64,000 nt of DNA from contig LRBF01000170.1 in NCBI GenBank assembly GCA_001580565.1, forward strand, positions 40,423-104,422, written 5' to 3'. This stretch comes from Caballeronia megalochromosomata. GTDB lineage: Bacteria > Pseudomonadota > Gammaproteobacteria > Burkholderiales > Burkholderiaceae. The position numbers were made by a program, and so were the translations under genes. The notes under the pieces were generated by a model, which ran no database searches, was not told the DNA's origin, and saw only the letters and a program-made list of their open reading frames with translations. Shown in pieces: positions 1 to 8,344 of the stretch. How positions within the stretch are numbered: the stretch's first letter is position 1; each line of letters opens with the position of its first letter.

Positions 1-378
1 ACGCTGCCGCCGCTGACGCTCGCGCCCATCGACCGCACGACGCTCGCGCTCTTTGCCGGCGCGTCGGGCGATCACAACGCGGTCCACATCGACCTCGACT
101 TCGCGCGCCGCAGCGGCATGCCCGACGTATTCGCGCACGGCATGCTGTCGATGGCGTATCTCGCGCGCCTCTTGAACGGCTGGGTGGACCAGCGCCAGTT
201 GCGGCAGTTCGGCGTGCGTTTTGTCGGCATCACGCATCTCGGCCACCGCATCACGTGCAGTGGCCGCGTGGTCGAGAAGTTCGAGGCCGATGGCGAGCGC
301 CGCGTGAAAGTGGAGATCCAGACGGCCAATCAGTATGGCGAACCGCGCGTCCTCGGCGACGCCGTGATCGCCCTGTAA
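1..378 (+). CDS. MaoC-like hotdog dehydratase, 5' end missing
   Basis: The reading frame is open from base 1, so only the last 125 residues are present. The fragment has the R-specific enoyl-CoA hydratase signature GDHNAVHID at residues 23-31 of the fragment (Asp and His are the family's hydration pair), followed by FAHGML at 44-49, as in MaoC/HSD4-type hydratases. These enzymes add water to 2-enoyl-CoA to give 3R-hydroxyacyl-CoA. It ends 25 bp before an SDR reductase on the same strand, so the pair probably hydrates and then oxidises the same acyl-CoA. The family is clear; the substrate is inferred from the surrounding acyl-CoA genes. Confidence 0.85.
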   Translation, partial: TLPPLTLAPIDRTTLALFAGASGDHNAVHIDLDFARRSGMPDVFAHGMLSMAYLARLLNGWVDQRQLRQFGVRFVGITHLGHRITCSGRVVEKFEADGERRVKVEIQTANQYGEPRVLGDAVIAL

Positions 379-403
379 ATACATCAATCAAGGAGACAAG
401 GAT

Positions 404-1228
404 ATGGGCAAGCTTGACGGCAAGGTGGCGCTCGTCACGGGTTCGGGTCGCGGCATCGGCCGGGCCATCGCCGAGAAACTGGCGAGCGAAGGCGCACGCC
501 TCGTGATCAACGATCTCGACACCGACCCGGCGCACGAAACGGTCGAAGTGCTGAAGAAGATGGGCACGGACGCCGTCGCCTGCGTGGGCAACGTGGGCGC
601 GCCGGACTTCGCGGACCGCTTCATCAATACGGCGATGAGCACGTACAAGGGCATCGACATCATCGTCAACAATGCGGGCTATACGTGGGACGACGTGATC
701 CAGAAGATGACCGACGAACAGTGGTACGCAATCATCGACTGCCACATGACCGCGCCGTTCCGCATCCTGCGCGCCGCCTATCCGCACGTCAAGGCGCTGC
801 ACGCCGCCGACAGGGAAGCAGGCCGCGACGTGTATCGCAAGATCGTCAACATCTCGTCGACGTCCGCGCTCAACGGCAATGCCGGCCAGATGAACTACTC
901 GTCGGCCAAGGCCGGCGTGATCGGCATGACGCGCGCGCTTTCGCGTGAATGGGGACGCTTCAACGTCAACGTCAATTGCGTCGCGTTCGGTCTGATCCAC
1001 ACACGCATGACGACCGCCGACGCCCATGCTGGCGCAACCGTGAAGATCGAAGGACGCGATATCCGCGTGGGCGTCAATCCTGAGGCGCTCAAGATGCACG
1101 CGCAGCGCAATCCGCTCGGCCGCGGCGGCACGCCGGAAGAAGCGGCTGGCGGGGTCTATCTGTTCTGCTCGCCCGAGTCGAACTACATCACCGGCCAGAC
1201 CATCGCGGTCGCGGGCAATCTGCAGTAG
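404..1228 (+). CDS. SDR-family 3-hydroxyacyl-CoA/3-oxoacyl reductase
   Basis: A 274-residue classical short-chain dehydrogenase. The nucleotide-binding glycine motif TGSGRGIG lies at residues 12-19, NNAG at 89-92, the serine region ISS near 150-152, and the catalytic YSSAK at 165-169 (Tyr165, Lys169). An aspartate-rich stretch after beta-2 (INDLDTD) favours NAD(H) over NADP(H), which fits oxidation. A good ribosome site (aaggagac) precedes the ATG. It follows the MaoC gene and probably dehydrogenates the 3-hydroxyacyl-CoA that enzyme makes. The length is slightly above the usual 250, owing to an insertion around residues 135-145. An alternative role in fatty-acid or polyester synthesis is less likely in this catabolic setting. 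Confidence 0.88.
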   Translation: MGKLDGKVALVTGSGRGIGRAIAEKLASEGARLVINDLDTDPAHETVEVLKKMGTDAVACVGNVGAPDFADRFINTAMSTYKGIDIIVNNAGYTWDDVIQKMTDEQWYAIIDCHMTAPFRILRAAYPHVKALHAADREAGRDVYRKIVNISSTSALNGNAGQMNYSSAKAGVIGMTRALSREWGRFNVNVNCVAFGLIHTRMTTADAHAGATVKIEGRDIRVGVNPEALKMHAQRNPLGRGGTPEEAAGGVYLFCSPESNYITGQTIAVAGNLQ

Positions 1229-1350
1229 CGCACGAGGGACGGGCTTTGTGTTCGCTGGCATGCGTCGAGGCGCGTGCCAGCGTTTTCGTTTCCGGCAACG
1301 AGCGCGCCGTTCGATCATCAGTGCATTGCGGAGCCAGAGCATGAATCCGC

Positions 1351-2304
1351 ATGCCGCTGCCCTACTCCCTCGATCACATCAACGTGTGGACGATCGCGGA
1401 CGGCGACGGCCAGGCGATCGTCGACACGGGCGCCCGCACGGATGCCGCGACGGCCCTATGGCGGCGCCTCTTCGCCGGATCGCGCACGCCCCGCCCCGTC
1501 ACGCGCGTTTTCGTCACGCACATGCACCCCGATCACGTGGGCATGGCAGGCTGGATCACGCGCACCTTCGAGTGCCGTCTGTGGATGACGCGCGCCGAGT
1601 ATCTGAACTGCCGTGTCGCCGCTTCCGACAGCGGCCGAGAAGCGCCCGGCGACGGTGTTGACTTCTACCGTCGCGCGGGCTGGAGCGCCGCGGCAATCGA
1701 GCTGTATCGCGCACGCTTCGGCCGCTTCGGGCAGCACATCCACGCGCTGCCGGACAGCTTCCGGCGCTTGCAGTACGGGCAGGAAATCGCCATTGGCGAA
1801 CACGTGTGGCGGGTCATCGTCGGCACGGGTCATTCGCCGGAGCACGCGTGCCTGTACTGCCCGGCGCTGAAGCTGTTCATTTCGGGCGACCAGGTGCTGC
1901 CGCGAATCTCGTCGAACGTGTCGGTGTATCCGCTCGAACCGGACGCCGATCCGATGGCCGACTGGTACGCGTCGATCGACAAGCTGAAGCGGCAGGTGCC
2001 CGACGATGTACTGGTGCTGCCGGCCCACAATGACTGTTTCCGTGGCCTGCATGCGCGGCTCGACCGTCTGCGGCGCGGCCAGGACCGCAGCCTCGACCGC
2101 TTGCGTGAGACGCTCGGCGAACCGCGTCGCGCCGTCGATGTATTCTGCGCGCTCTTTGCACGCCGCGTAGGCGAAGAGGATATGTCGCGCATGAGCCTCG
2201 CGACCGGCGAAAGCCTCGCGTGCCTGAACTATCTGATCGGGCGCGGCGAAGTTCGACGCGAGCTCCGCGATGACGGAATCAACTGGTACTCGCTCGCGCC
2301 ATGA
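1351..2304 (+). CDS. MBL-fold metallo-hydrolase
   Basis: A 317-residue metallo-beta-lactamase-fold protein. The zinc motif HMHPDH is at residues 57-62, a second histidine lies in GTGHSPEH, an Asp in ISGDQVLP, and a late His in LPAHND, so both metal sites look complete. The N-terminus starts almost directly with the PLPYSLDHINVW strand; relatives often carry about 20 more residues, but an in-frame stop lies three codons upstream, so ATG 1351 is the only option. Such enzymes hydrolyse thioesters, lactones or other esters; in an acyl-CoA gene cluster a thioesterase-like role is plausible but unproven. It is convergent with the racemase gene that follows. Confidence 0.82.
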   Translation: MPLPYSLDHINVWTIADGDGQAIVDTGARTDAATALWRRLFAGSRTPRPVTRVFVTHMHPDHVGMAGWITRTFECRLWMTRAEYLNCRVAASDSGREAPGDGVDFYRRAGWSAAAIELYRARFGRFGQHIHALPDSFRRLQYGQEIAIGEHVWRVIVGTGHSPEHACLYCPALKLFISGDQVLPRISSNVSVYPLEPDADPMADWYASIDKLKRQVPDDVLVLPAHNDCFRGLHARLDRLRRGQDRSLDRLRETLGEPRRAVDVFCALFARRVGEEDMSRMSLATGESLACLNYLIGRGEVRRELRDDGINWYSLAP

Positions 2305-2311
2305 AGGCCGC

Positions 2312-2345
2312 AAGGGACATCGCCGCGCGATGCAGCGATGCCCTT
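2312..2345. terminator. hairpin between convergent genes
   Basis: Arms AAGGG(A)CATCGC and GCGATGCCCTT pair with a single bulged A around an 11-base loop. The hairpin sits in the 58-bp gap between the MBL gene and the oppositely oriented racemase gene, where a shared terminator is expected. There is no T-run on either side, so it is a weak call. Confidence 0.4.
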
Positions 2346-2362
2346 AAACGCGTCGAACAGGC

Positions 2363-3523
2363 TCACGCTTCAGGCCGATACCCCAGGCCGTGTTCGCGCA
2401 TGCGTTCGACCGCAGCCTCGTCGAAGCCCCAGTCCCGCAACGCGGCGAGCCCATGTTCGCCGCGTTGCGGCGCGGCCTTTGCGATCGTCGACGGCGTCGC
2501 CGAAAAACGCGGCGCAGGCGCGGGCTGAACCACGCCCGCCACCTCGACGAAGCTTCCGCGAGCACGATGCTGCAGATGCGCCGGCGCTTCCGAGAAGCTC
2601 AGTACCGGCGCGACACACGCGTCGCTGCCTTCGAACACGGCGCACCATTCGTCGCGCGTGCGCGTGAGAAACGCCGCTGCGAAACGTTCGCGCAGCACCG
2701 GCCAGCCGCTCCGGTCGTGCTGTGCGGGCAGGCCCGCGTCCGCAAGGCCGAGCTTCGACAGCAACTCCGCATAGAAACGCGCTTCGACCGCACCCACCGA
2801 CATGTACCCGCCATCGCGCGTGCGGTAGCTGTCGTACCAGGGTGTGCCGCCATCCAGCAGATTGCTGGCGCGCTCTTCACGCCAGTTGCCCGATGCGAGC
2901 AGGCCCCAGATCACCGAACCCAGTTGCGCCGCGCCCTCGATCATCGCGGCATCGACGACCTGGCCCTCGCCGCCGCGCTGAACGTTGAACAGCGCCGCAA
3001 CCACGCCCAGCGCCAGCAGCATGCCGCCACCGCCGTAATCGCCCACGAGGTTGAGCGGCGGGACGGGAGGACCATCGGCACGGCCGATGCCCGACAGCAC
3101 GCCCGACAGCGCGATGTAGTTGAGGTCGTGACCCGCGCGCTGCGCGAGCGGACCGGTCTGCCCCCAGCCCGTCATGCGGCCATAGACGAGACGCGGATTG
3201 CGCGCCAGTGCGGCTTGCGGTCCGAGCCCGAGCCGCTCCATGGTGCCGGGGCGAAACCCTTCGATCACCACATCGGCGCGCGCCATCAGATCGAGCGCGG
3301 CTTCGGCCGCCCGGGGCTCTTTCAGATCGAGCGTGACCGAGCGGCGGCCGCGCCCCGTGACGTCTGCACGCTTGCCGTTGGTCTTCGGCCCCAGGTCCTG
3401 AGGCGCGAGCGGCCTGTCGATGCGCAATACGTCCGCCCCCATGTCGGCGAGCAACATGGCGCCGAACGGCCCCGGTCCGATCGCTTCGAATTCCAGCACG
3501 CGAATACCGCTTAAAACGCCCAT
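2363..3523 (-). CDS. alpha-methylacyl-CoA racemase (AMACR/Mcr type, CaiB/BaiF family)
   Basis: A 386-residue family III CoA-transferase-fold protein. It carries the racemase hallmarks rather than the transferase ones: GHDLNYIALSG with His132 and PPLNLVGDYGGGG with Asp162, matching the His/Asp acid-base pair of Mcr and human AMACR, plus a MIEGAAQL helix. AMACR epimerises 2R/2S-methylacyl-CoA so that the chain can enter beta-oxidation, as in pristanate or steroid side-chain breakdown. It heads a run of minus-strand acyl-CoA genes (ligases, dehydrogenases, thiolase) consistent with a branched substrate. The strongest clue to the pathway is this subtype; the assignment rests on the motifs. Confidence 0.82.
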   Translation of the reverse strand: MGVLSGIRVLEFEAIGPGPFGAMLLADMGADVLRIDRPLAPQDLGPKTNGKRADVTGRGRRSVTLDLKEPRAAEAALDLMARADVVIEGFRPGTMERLGLGPQAALARNPRLVYGRMTGWGQTGPLAQRAGHDLNYIALSGVLSGIGRADGPPVPPLNLVGDYGGGGMLLALGVVAALFNVQRGGEGQVVDAAMIEGAAQLGSVIWGLLASGNWREERASNLLDGGTPWYDSYRTRDGGYMSVGAVEARFYAELLSKLGLADAGLPAQHDRSGWPVLRERFAAAFLTRTRDEWCAVFEGSDACVAPVLSFSEAPAHLQHRARGSFVEVAGVVQPAPAPRFSATPSTIAKAAPQRGEHGLAALRDWGFDEAAVERMREHGLGYRPEA

Positions 3524-3655
3524 CTTCCCTCCGTGTTCCGTTTTGCATCATGGCGAAGCGCGTCCGCCGTCGATGATCTCTTTAGGCATTGCCTGAGTGG
3601 AAGTAAGCCAAAAAAAGCGGCAGACCGGACCACCCGGGCGGAGTGGCGAAGCGCG

Positions 3656-5212
3656 CTACTTGACCGAGCGCGTCTTCTGCGCCCAGTACGGCGCGCGAAT
3701 TTCGCGCTTCAGAACCTTGCCCGCGCCGGACAAGGGCAATCGATCCCGGAACTCGACCGACTTCGGGCACTTGTAGCCGGCGATCGCCTGCCGGCAATGT
3801 TCGCGCACCTCTTCTTCGGCGATTGTCGCGCCTGGCTTGCGCACGATCACCGCGTGCACGGCCTCGCCCCAGATATCATGGGGAATCCCGATGACCGCGC
3901 ACGCGGCGACCGCCGGATGACGGACGATCACGTTCTCCACTTCGGCGGAATAGACGTTCTCGCCACCGCTTATGATCATGTCCTTGATGCGATCGACGAT
4001 GTAGAGATAACCCTGAGCGTCCATGTAGGCGCCGTCGCCGGTGTGCAGCCAGCCGCCGCGCACGGCCTGCGCGGTTTCGTCGGGCTTTTTCCAGTAGCCC
4101 GCCATCACGTTCGGCCCGCGCACGACGATCTCGCCGACCATGCCGCGCGGCACTTCTTCGCCATGCACATCGACCACTTTCACCATCAGACCCGGCAGGC
4201 CACGACCGATCGAGCGGTACAGGCCGCTCCTGCGCCCCGCCTCATCGTGGTTGGACGGCGGGTTCGCCGAAATGCTCGGACACGCCTCGGTCATCCCGTA
4301 TGAATGCGCGAGCTCGACGCCGGGCAGCGACCGGATCACCCGGTCGAGCAGGGCTTCAGGGATCGGCGAAGCACCGTAGGTCAGCCGCTTCAGGCTGCTC
4401 AGATCGGTGCGAGCGAAGTCAGGATGATCGAGCAGCGACTGGATCATGGTCGGCACGAGCAGCGTTTCGCTCACGCGCTGCGTGCCGATCGCCTCGAGCA
4501 CGTCGCCGGCATCGAAAGCGGGAATGATGACGTGCGCCTCGCCGGCCATGAACTGCAGCAGCGCGCGGCCGAGGCCCGCCGCGTGGAAGAACGGCGCCGC
4601 GTGCAGCACCGCGCTGTCGGGCAATGGCGCGCACTCGGCAATCCGCATGATGCACGAGGACCACATGTTCAGATGCGTCTGCATCACGCCTTTCGGAAAG
4701 CCGGTCGTGCCGCCCGTGTACATGATGCACGCAAGATCGTCGCCGCGCCGCCCGGCATCCGGCAACGGCGTCGCGGCCGCGATCAGCGCGTCGAACGAAA
4801 GCATCCCGGCGGGCGCCGCGCCGTCGCCCGCGTGAATCAGGATCGGCGCCTTGCTGGCAAGCGTGCACACCGCGCGCGCCATATCGATGAAATGGTCATC
4901 GACGATCAGGATGCGGGTGTCGCAATCATCCAGCGAATAGCCGATCTCCGCCGCGCTCCAGCGGGTGTTGACCGGATTGAGCACGCCACCGCCCCACCAC
5001 ACGCCCATCACGTATTCGAGGTAGCGGTCCGAATTGAGCGCGAGCATGCCGACCCGCTCGCCCTCCGACATGCCGAGCCCGCGCAACGCGGCGGCGAGGC
5101 GCGCGACATGATCCGCGAATTCGCGGAACGTGCGCCGGCGTCCCTTGAACGTGATCGCGAGCCTGTCAGGATTCTGCTGCAACGAGCGGTGCAGGCCCTG
5201 GGTCAGATACAT
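3656..5212 (-). CDS. AMP-forming acyl-CoA synthetase
   Basis: A 518-residue member of the ANL superfamily, which activates a carboxylic acid to acyl-CoA through an acyl-AMP. The P-loop-like motif YTGGTTGFPKG is at residues 165-175, followed by the HSYGMTEACP motif, LHTGDGAYMD (adenosine-binding Asp), the hinge IVDRIKDMIISGGENVY, and the C-terminal catalytic lysine in GAGKVLKREI. The frame is open about 300 bp further upstream, but that stretch is antisense-frame shadow of the enoyl-CoA hydratase gene; the conserved N-terminus begins at MYLTQ, giving a start at 5212. It lies 58 bp after the enoyl-CoA hydratase. Its substrate is probably the intact acid or a chain-shortened intermediate. Confidence 0.88.
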   Translation of the reverse strand: MYLTQGLHRSLQQNPDRLAITFKGRRRTFREFADHVARLAAALRGLGMSEGERVGMLALNSDRYLEYVMGVWWGGGVLNPVNTRWSAAEIGYSLDDCDTRILIVDDHFIDMARAVCTLASKAPILIHAGDGAAPAGMLSFDALIAAATPLPDAGRRGDDLACIMYTGGTTGFPKGVMQTHLNMWSSCIMRIAECAPLPDSAVLHAAPFFHAAGLGRALLQFMAGEAHVIIPAFDAGDVLEAIGTQRVSETLLVPTMIQSLLDHPDFARTDLSSLKRLTYGASPIPEALLDRVIRSLPGVELAHSYGMTEACPSISANPPSNHDEAGRRSGLYRSIGRGLPGLMVKVVDVHGEEVPRGMVGEIVVRGPNVMAGYWKKPDETAQAVRGGWLHTGDGAYMDAQGYLYIVDRIKDMIISGGENVYSAEVENVIVRHPAVAACAVIGIPHDIWGEAVHAVIVRKPGATIAEEEVREHCRQAIAGYKCPKSVEFRDRLPLSGAGKVLKREIRAPYWAQKTRSVK

Positions 5213-5270
5213 GCTTTGTCTTCCTGCCGTGTTTGAGCGCCAGTGGCGCGCCGGATGATGCGCGACCGCT

Positions 5271-6065
5271 CTATCCGTGGAATGCCGGCGAGCGCTTCTC
5301 GATGAATGCCGCCACGGCTTCGCGATGGTCGGCGGTCTGATGCGAGAGCGCCTGATACGCCGCCGACATTTCCAGCAGCGTATCCAGGCGGCAGTGCATG
5401 CCTTCGCGCAGCAGCCGTTTTGCGAGCCGCACCGCGTGAGGCGGGTTGTCGGCGATCGCTCGCGCGAGACCGTGGGCAGTCGCGAGCAGCCCGTCATGCG
5501 GCACGACACGGGACACCAGATTCCAGTCGAGCGCCTGTTGCGCGTCGATCATCTGGCCGGTGAAGGTCAACTCCGCCGCGCGCGACAAACCGATGATGCG
5601 CGGCAGCAGCCACGCGCCGCCGTCGCCGGGAATGATGCCCAGCCTGACGAAACTCTCGGCGAACTTCGCGCGTTCGGACGCGATGCGGATGTCGCACATG
5701 CAGGCGAGATCGAGCCCCGCGCCGATCGCCGCGCCGTTGACGGCGGCGATGACCGGCACTTCCAGGTTGAACAGCGCCAGCGGCAGTTGCTGAATGCCGC
5801 GCCGGTAGTCCTGGCGAATTTCCATGCCGGCAATGCTGCGCGACGCGTGCCGCTCCATGTCGTGGATATTGCCGCCCGACGAGAACGCCGTGCCGGCGCC
5901 CGTCAGGATCACGGCACGCACGGAACGGTCGGCTTCGATCCGTCCGATCGCCGCCAGCAACTCCGCCACAGCCGTGTTGCCGGTGAGCGGATTGCGCCGC
6001 TCCGGTTCGTTCATCGTCAGCGTGACGATGTGCTGGTCCTGTTCGTAGCTCAGAAAATGGTTCAT
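5271..6065 (-). CDS. enoyl-CoA hydratase/isomerase family protein
   Basis: A 264-residue crotonase-fold protein. The oxyanion-hole segments are GAGTAFSSGGN and AVNGAAIGAGLDLA, with an FAESFVRLGIIPGDGG segment after them. At the position of the second hydratase glutamate there is a Gly-Asp pair (PGDGG), so isomerase, hydrolase or lyase chemistry cannot be excluded. The C-terminus has the usual AVAAFIEKRSPAFHG end. It lies between the short acyl-CoA dehydrogenase and the acyl-CoA synthetase on the same strand and probably handles the enoyl-CoA of this pathway. Confidence 0.85.
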   Translation of the reverse strand: MNHFLSYEQDQHIVTLTMNEPERRNPLTGNTAVAELLAAIGRIEADRSVRAVILTGAGTAFSSGGNIHDMERHASRSIAGMEIRQDYRRGIQQLPLALFNLEVPVIAAVNGAAIGAGLDLACMCDIRIASERAKFAESFVRLGIIPGDGGAWLLPRIIGLSRAAELTFTGQMIDAQQALDWNLVSRVVPHDGLLATAHGLARAIADNPPHAVRLAKRLLREGMHCRLDTLLEMSAAYQALSHQTADHREAVAAFIEKRSPAFHG

Positions 6066-6117
6066 AGGATGTCTAATCGTCTACGTTGCTGCTGTAAGGG
6101 TTTGCCCGCGCGTGCGC

Positions 6118-7119
6118 TCAGGCGGCGACGTCATACGGCGCGGTTCGCGCGAAATCCACGATCGTGCGATGCTCCGCCGCGAGCGCCGCGCTCCCCACCA
6201 TGCGGTTCCAGAAGGTCTCCGAGCCATCCGCGATGCGCCATTCGTGCAACCTGCGCGTATAAAGCTGGAGATCGTATTCGGCGGTGACCCCGATCGCGCC
6301 GTGCAGCGCATGCGCCGTCGATGCGATCAACGGCACCGCCATGCTGGTGCGCGCCTTGGCGATCGCGGTCGCGAGCCGTCCTGGGACAGCGCCTGCACCG
6401 CAGAACGCCAGCGCCGATGCCATCCCGGCCGACGCCACATGCTGGGCCATCACGCTCAACTGATGCTGGACCGCCTGGAACTTGCCAATCGATTTGCCGA
6501 ACTGCGAGCGATCGTTGCAGTACTGCAGTGTCATCGCGAACACGCGATCCATCGCGCCGGCGATGGCGGCCGCGTGAATCGCCGCGCTGAACAGCAGCAC
6601 CTCCGCGCCGTTCGAACCGAGCGATGCGGGAACGGCATCCGGGCGCCAGCGAAGCGTGCCGCAGGCACTTCCGTGCACGCCGCCCGGCTCGCGTTCGGCG
6701 CGCGACGCGTCCAGCAATAGCAGATTGCCGTCGACGTTGGCGAGCACCTGATTGCAGATCATGCCGAACGGCACCTGCGGCGCTTCCAGTGAGCCGTCCC
6801 CGTGGCGACGGCAGTTACCGGCGAGCGTCGTCATTCCAGCCGGGGCCGTCACGCCGGTGTCGCACAACAACGCTCGTGCCGCGATGCTCTGCGCGAGCGG
6901 AACCGGCACCGCGTGGCGTCCAAAGGCCGTGAAGATCGGCTCGATCGCCGACAGTGACAATCCGGCGCCACCCGCGCTTTCCGGCGTCAGCAGTTCCAGA
7001 AATCCCGCTTCCTCGACGGCGCGCCAGATCGACTCGGCCGGGCCGCCGTTTTCGATTGCGCGGACGGCCCCGGATGTGGCGCGGTCGCGCAGAATGGCTT
7101 CAATGGCTTCGGTGAACAT
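6118..7119 (-). CDS. short acyl-CoA dehydrogenase subunit-like protein
   Basis: A 333-residue acyl-CoA dehydrogenase-family protein, shorter than the usual 380. The N-terminal helical domain is recognisable (VEEAGFLELLTPESAGGAGLS), but the middle beta domain is degenerate: it lacks the classical TEPxAGSD flavin motif present in its neighbour. The C-terminal domain keeps RSQFGKSIGKFQAVQHQL and HGAIGVTAEYDLQLYTRR. The start at 7119 (MFTEAIEAIL) is chosen because the frame further upstream overlaps the long dehydrogenase. The gene follows that full-length dehydrogenase by 26 bp. Such pairs form alpha2beta2 enzymes in steroid side-chain degradation (ChsE1-ChsE2 type) in which each subunit supplies part of the FAD site; a heteromer here is an inference. 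Confidence 0.82.
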   Translation of the reverse strand: MFTEAIEAILRDRATSGAVRAIENGGPAESIWRAVEEAGFLELLTPESAGGAGLSLSAIEPIFTAFGRHAVPVPLAQSIAARALLCDTGVTAPAGMTTLAGNCRRHGDGSLEAPQVPFGMICNQVLANVDGNLLLLDASRAEREPGGVHGSACGTLRWRPDAVPASLGSNGAEVLLFSAAIHAAAIAGAMDRVFAMTLQYCNDRSQFGKSIGKFQAVQHQLSVMAQHVASAGMASALAFCGAGAVPGRLATAIAKARTSMAVPLIASTAHALHGAIGVTAEYDLQLYTRRLHEWRIADGSETFWNRMVGSAALAAEHRTIVDFARTAPYDVAA

Positions 7120-7145
7120 GCAGGTCTCTTTCGTGGTCCGGAGGG

Positions 7146-8303
7146 TTAGCGCAATCCGAGTCCGCGCGCGATCATGCCGCGCAACACCTCGCGCGTGCCG
7201 CCACGCAGCGAAAAGGTCGGCGAAATCTGGCTGAGGTACGCCACCGTGCGATAGAGCTCGGGATCGACGGTCTGTGCGGGATTCGCGCCGAGCACGGCTT
7301 CCAGTTGCGCAGGAATGGCCTGTTCGAACTCCGTGCCGATGTCCTTGACGAGCGCCGCCTCGATCACCGGGCTCTCGCCGCGCGCGAGCCGCGCCGTGAC
7401 CGCGATCGACAGACAGCGCAACGTGGCCAGTTGCGTCGCAAAGCCGCCGAGCAGCGCAAGCTCGGCGTCGCTGGCGCCGTGGCGGCGCAACTGCTCGCGC
7501 CAGCAGTCGAGCAGCACGACACTCGAATAGAGCCGCTCCGGTCCGCTGCGTTCGAACGCGAGCTCGGCCGTCACCTGCTCCCAGCCCGCGCCCTCGTCGC
7601 CGATCAACGCATCGTCGGCGAGCAAGACGTCGTCGAATGTCACCTCGGAGAAGTGCGCATCGCCGGTGAGATCGACGATCGGCCGCACGTGAACGCCGGG
7701 CAACGACAGCTCGACGATGAATTGCGACAGCCCCTTCTGGCGATCTTCCGGCGCGCCCGACGAGCGCACGAGCGCGATCATGTACTGGCAATGCTGCGCG
7801 TTGGTCGTCCAGATCTTGCGCCCGGTGAGACGCCAGCCGCCGTCACGGCGCACCGCGCGCGTACGGACGCTCGCGAGATCGGAGCCCGCGTCGGGCTCGC
7901 TCATGCCGATGCAGAAGAACGCGCGCGCGGCACAGATGCGCGGCAAGTAGAAGTCCTTTTGTGCCTCGGTGCCGTAGCGCAGGATCAGCGGTCCGCTTTG
8001 ACGGTCGGCGATCCAGTGCGCAGCGACAGGCGCGCCCGCGGCCAGCATTTCCTCGACCAGCACGAAGCGGCGGAACGCATCCATGCCCGCGCCGCCGTAG
8101 CCCGTCGGCAGCGTCAGTCCGATCCAGCCGCGCGCGGCGAGACGCCGGCTGAAATCCGCGTCGAAGCCCATCCACGAGCGGGCGCGAATGTCGGCTGGCG
8201 CCGGCGGCAGGTGCTCATCGAGAAACTGCTTTACTTGCGCGCGAAAAGCTTCGGCCTCGGCGGGCAGCGCCGTCAGGTGGAAAGCATCCAGCAGGTTGTT
8301 CAC
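7146..8303 (-). CDS. acyl-CoA dehydrogenase (full length)
   Basis: A 385-residue FAD-dependent acyl-CoA dehydrogenase. It has LPTGYGGAGMD in the N-terminal domain, the flavin-contacting motif MSEPDAGSDLASVRTRA, IWTTNAQHCQYMIAL in the beta domain, and GGTREVLRGMIARGLG at the C-terminus, where the family places its catalytic glutamate. It introduces the alpha-beta double bond in acyl-CoA and passes electrons to ETF. It is directly upstream of the short dehydrogenase-like gene, suggesting a two-subunit enzyme for a bulky substrate. The start codon is preceded by a purine-rich site and lies 41 bp after the second acyl-CoA synthetase. Confidence 0.9.
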   Translation of the reverse strand: MNNLLDAFHLTALPAEAEAFRAQVKQFLDEHLPPAPADIRARSWMGFDADFSRRLAARGWIGLTLPTGYGGAGMDAFRRFVLVEEMLAAGAPVAAHWIADRQSGPLILRYGTEAQKDFYLPRICAARAFFCIGMSEPDAGSDLASVRTRAVRRDGGWRLTGRKIWTTNAQHCQYMIALVRSSGAPEDRQKGLSQFIVELSLPGVHVRPIVDLTGDAHFSEVTFDDVLLADDALIGDEGAGWEQVTAELAFERSGPERLYSSVVLLDCWREQLRRHGASDAELALLGGFATQLATLRCLSIAVTARLARGESPVIEAALVKDIGTEFEQAIPAQLEAVLGANPAQTVDPELYRTVAYLSQISPTFSLRGGTREVLRGMIARGLGLR

Positions 8304-8344
8304 GTCTCACTCCAGATTTTTTGTGGTCGCTGCCGCGCGGGCCG

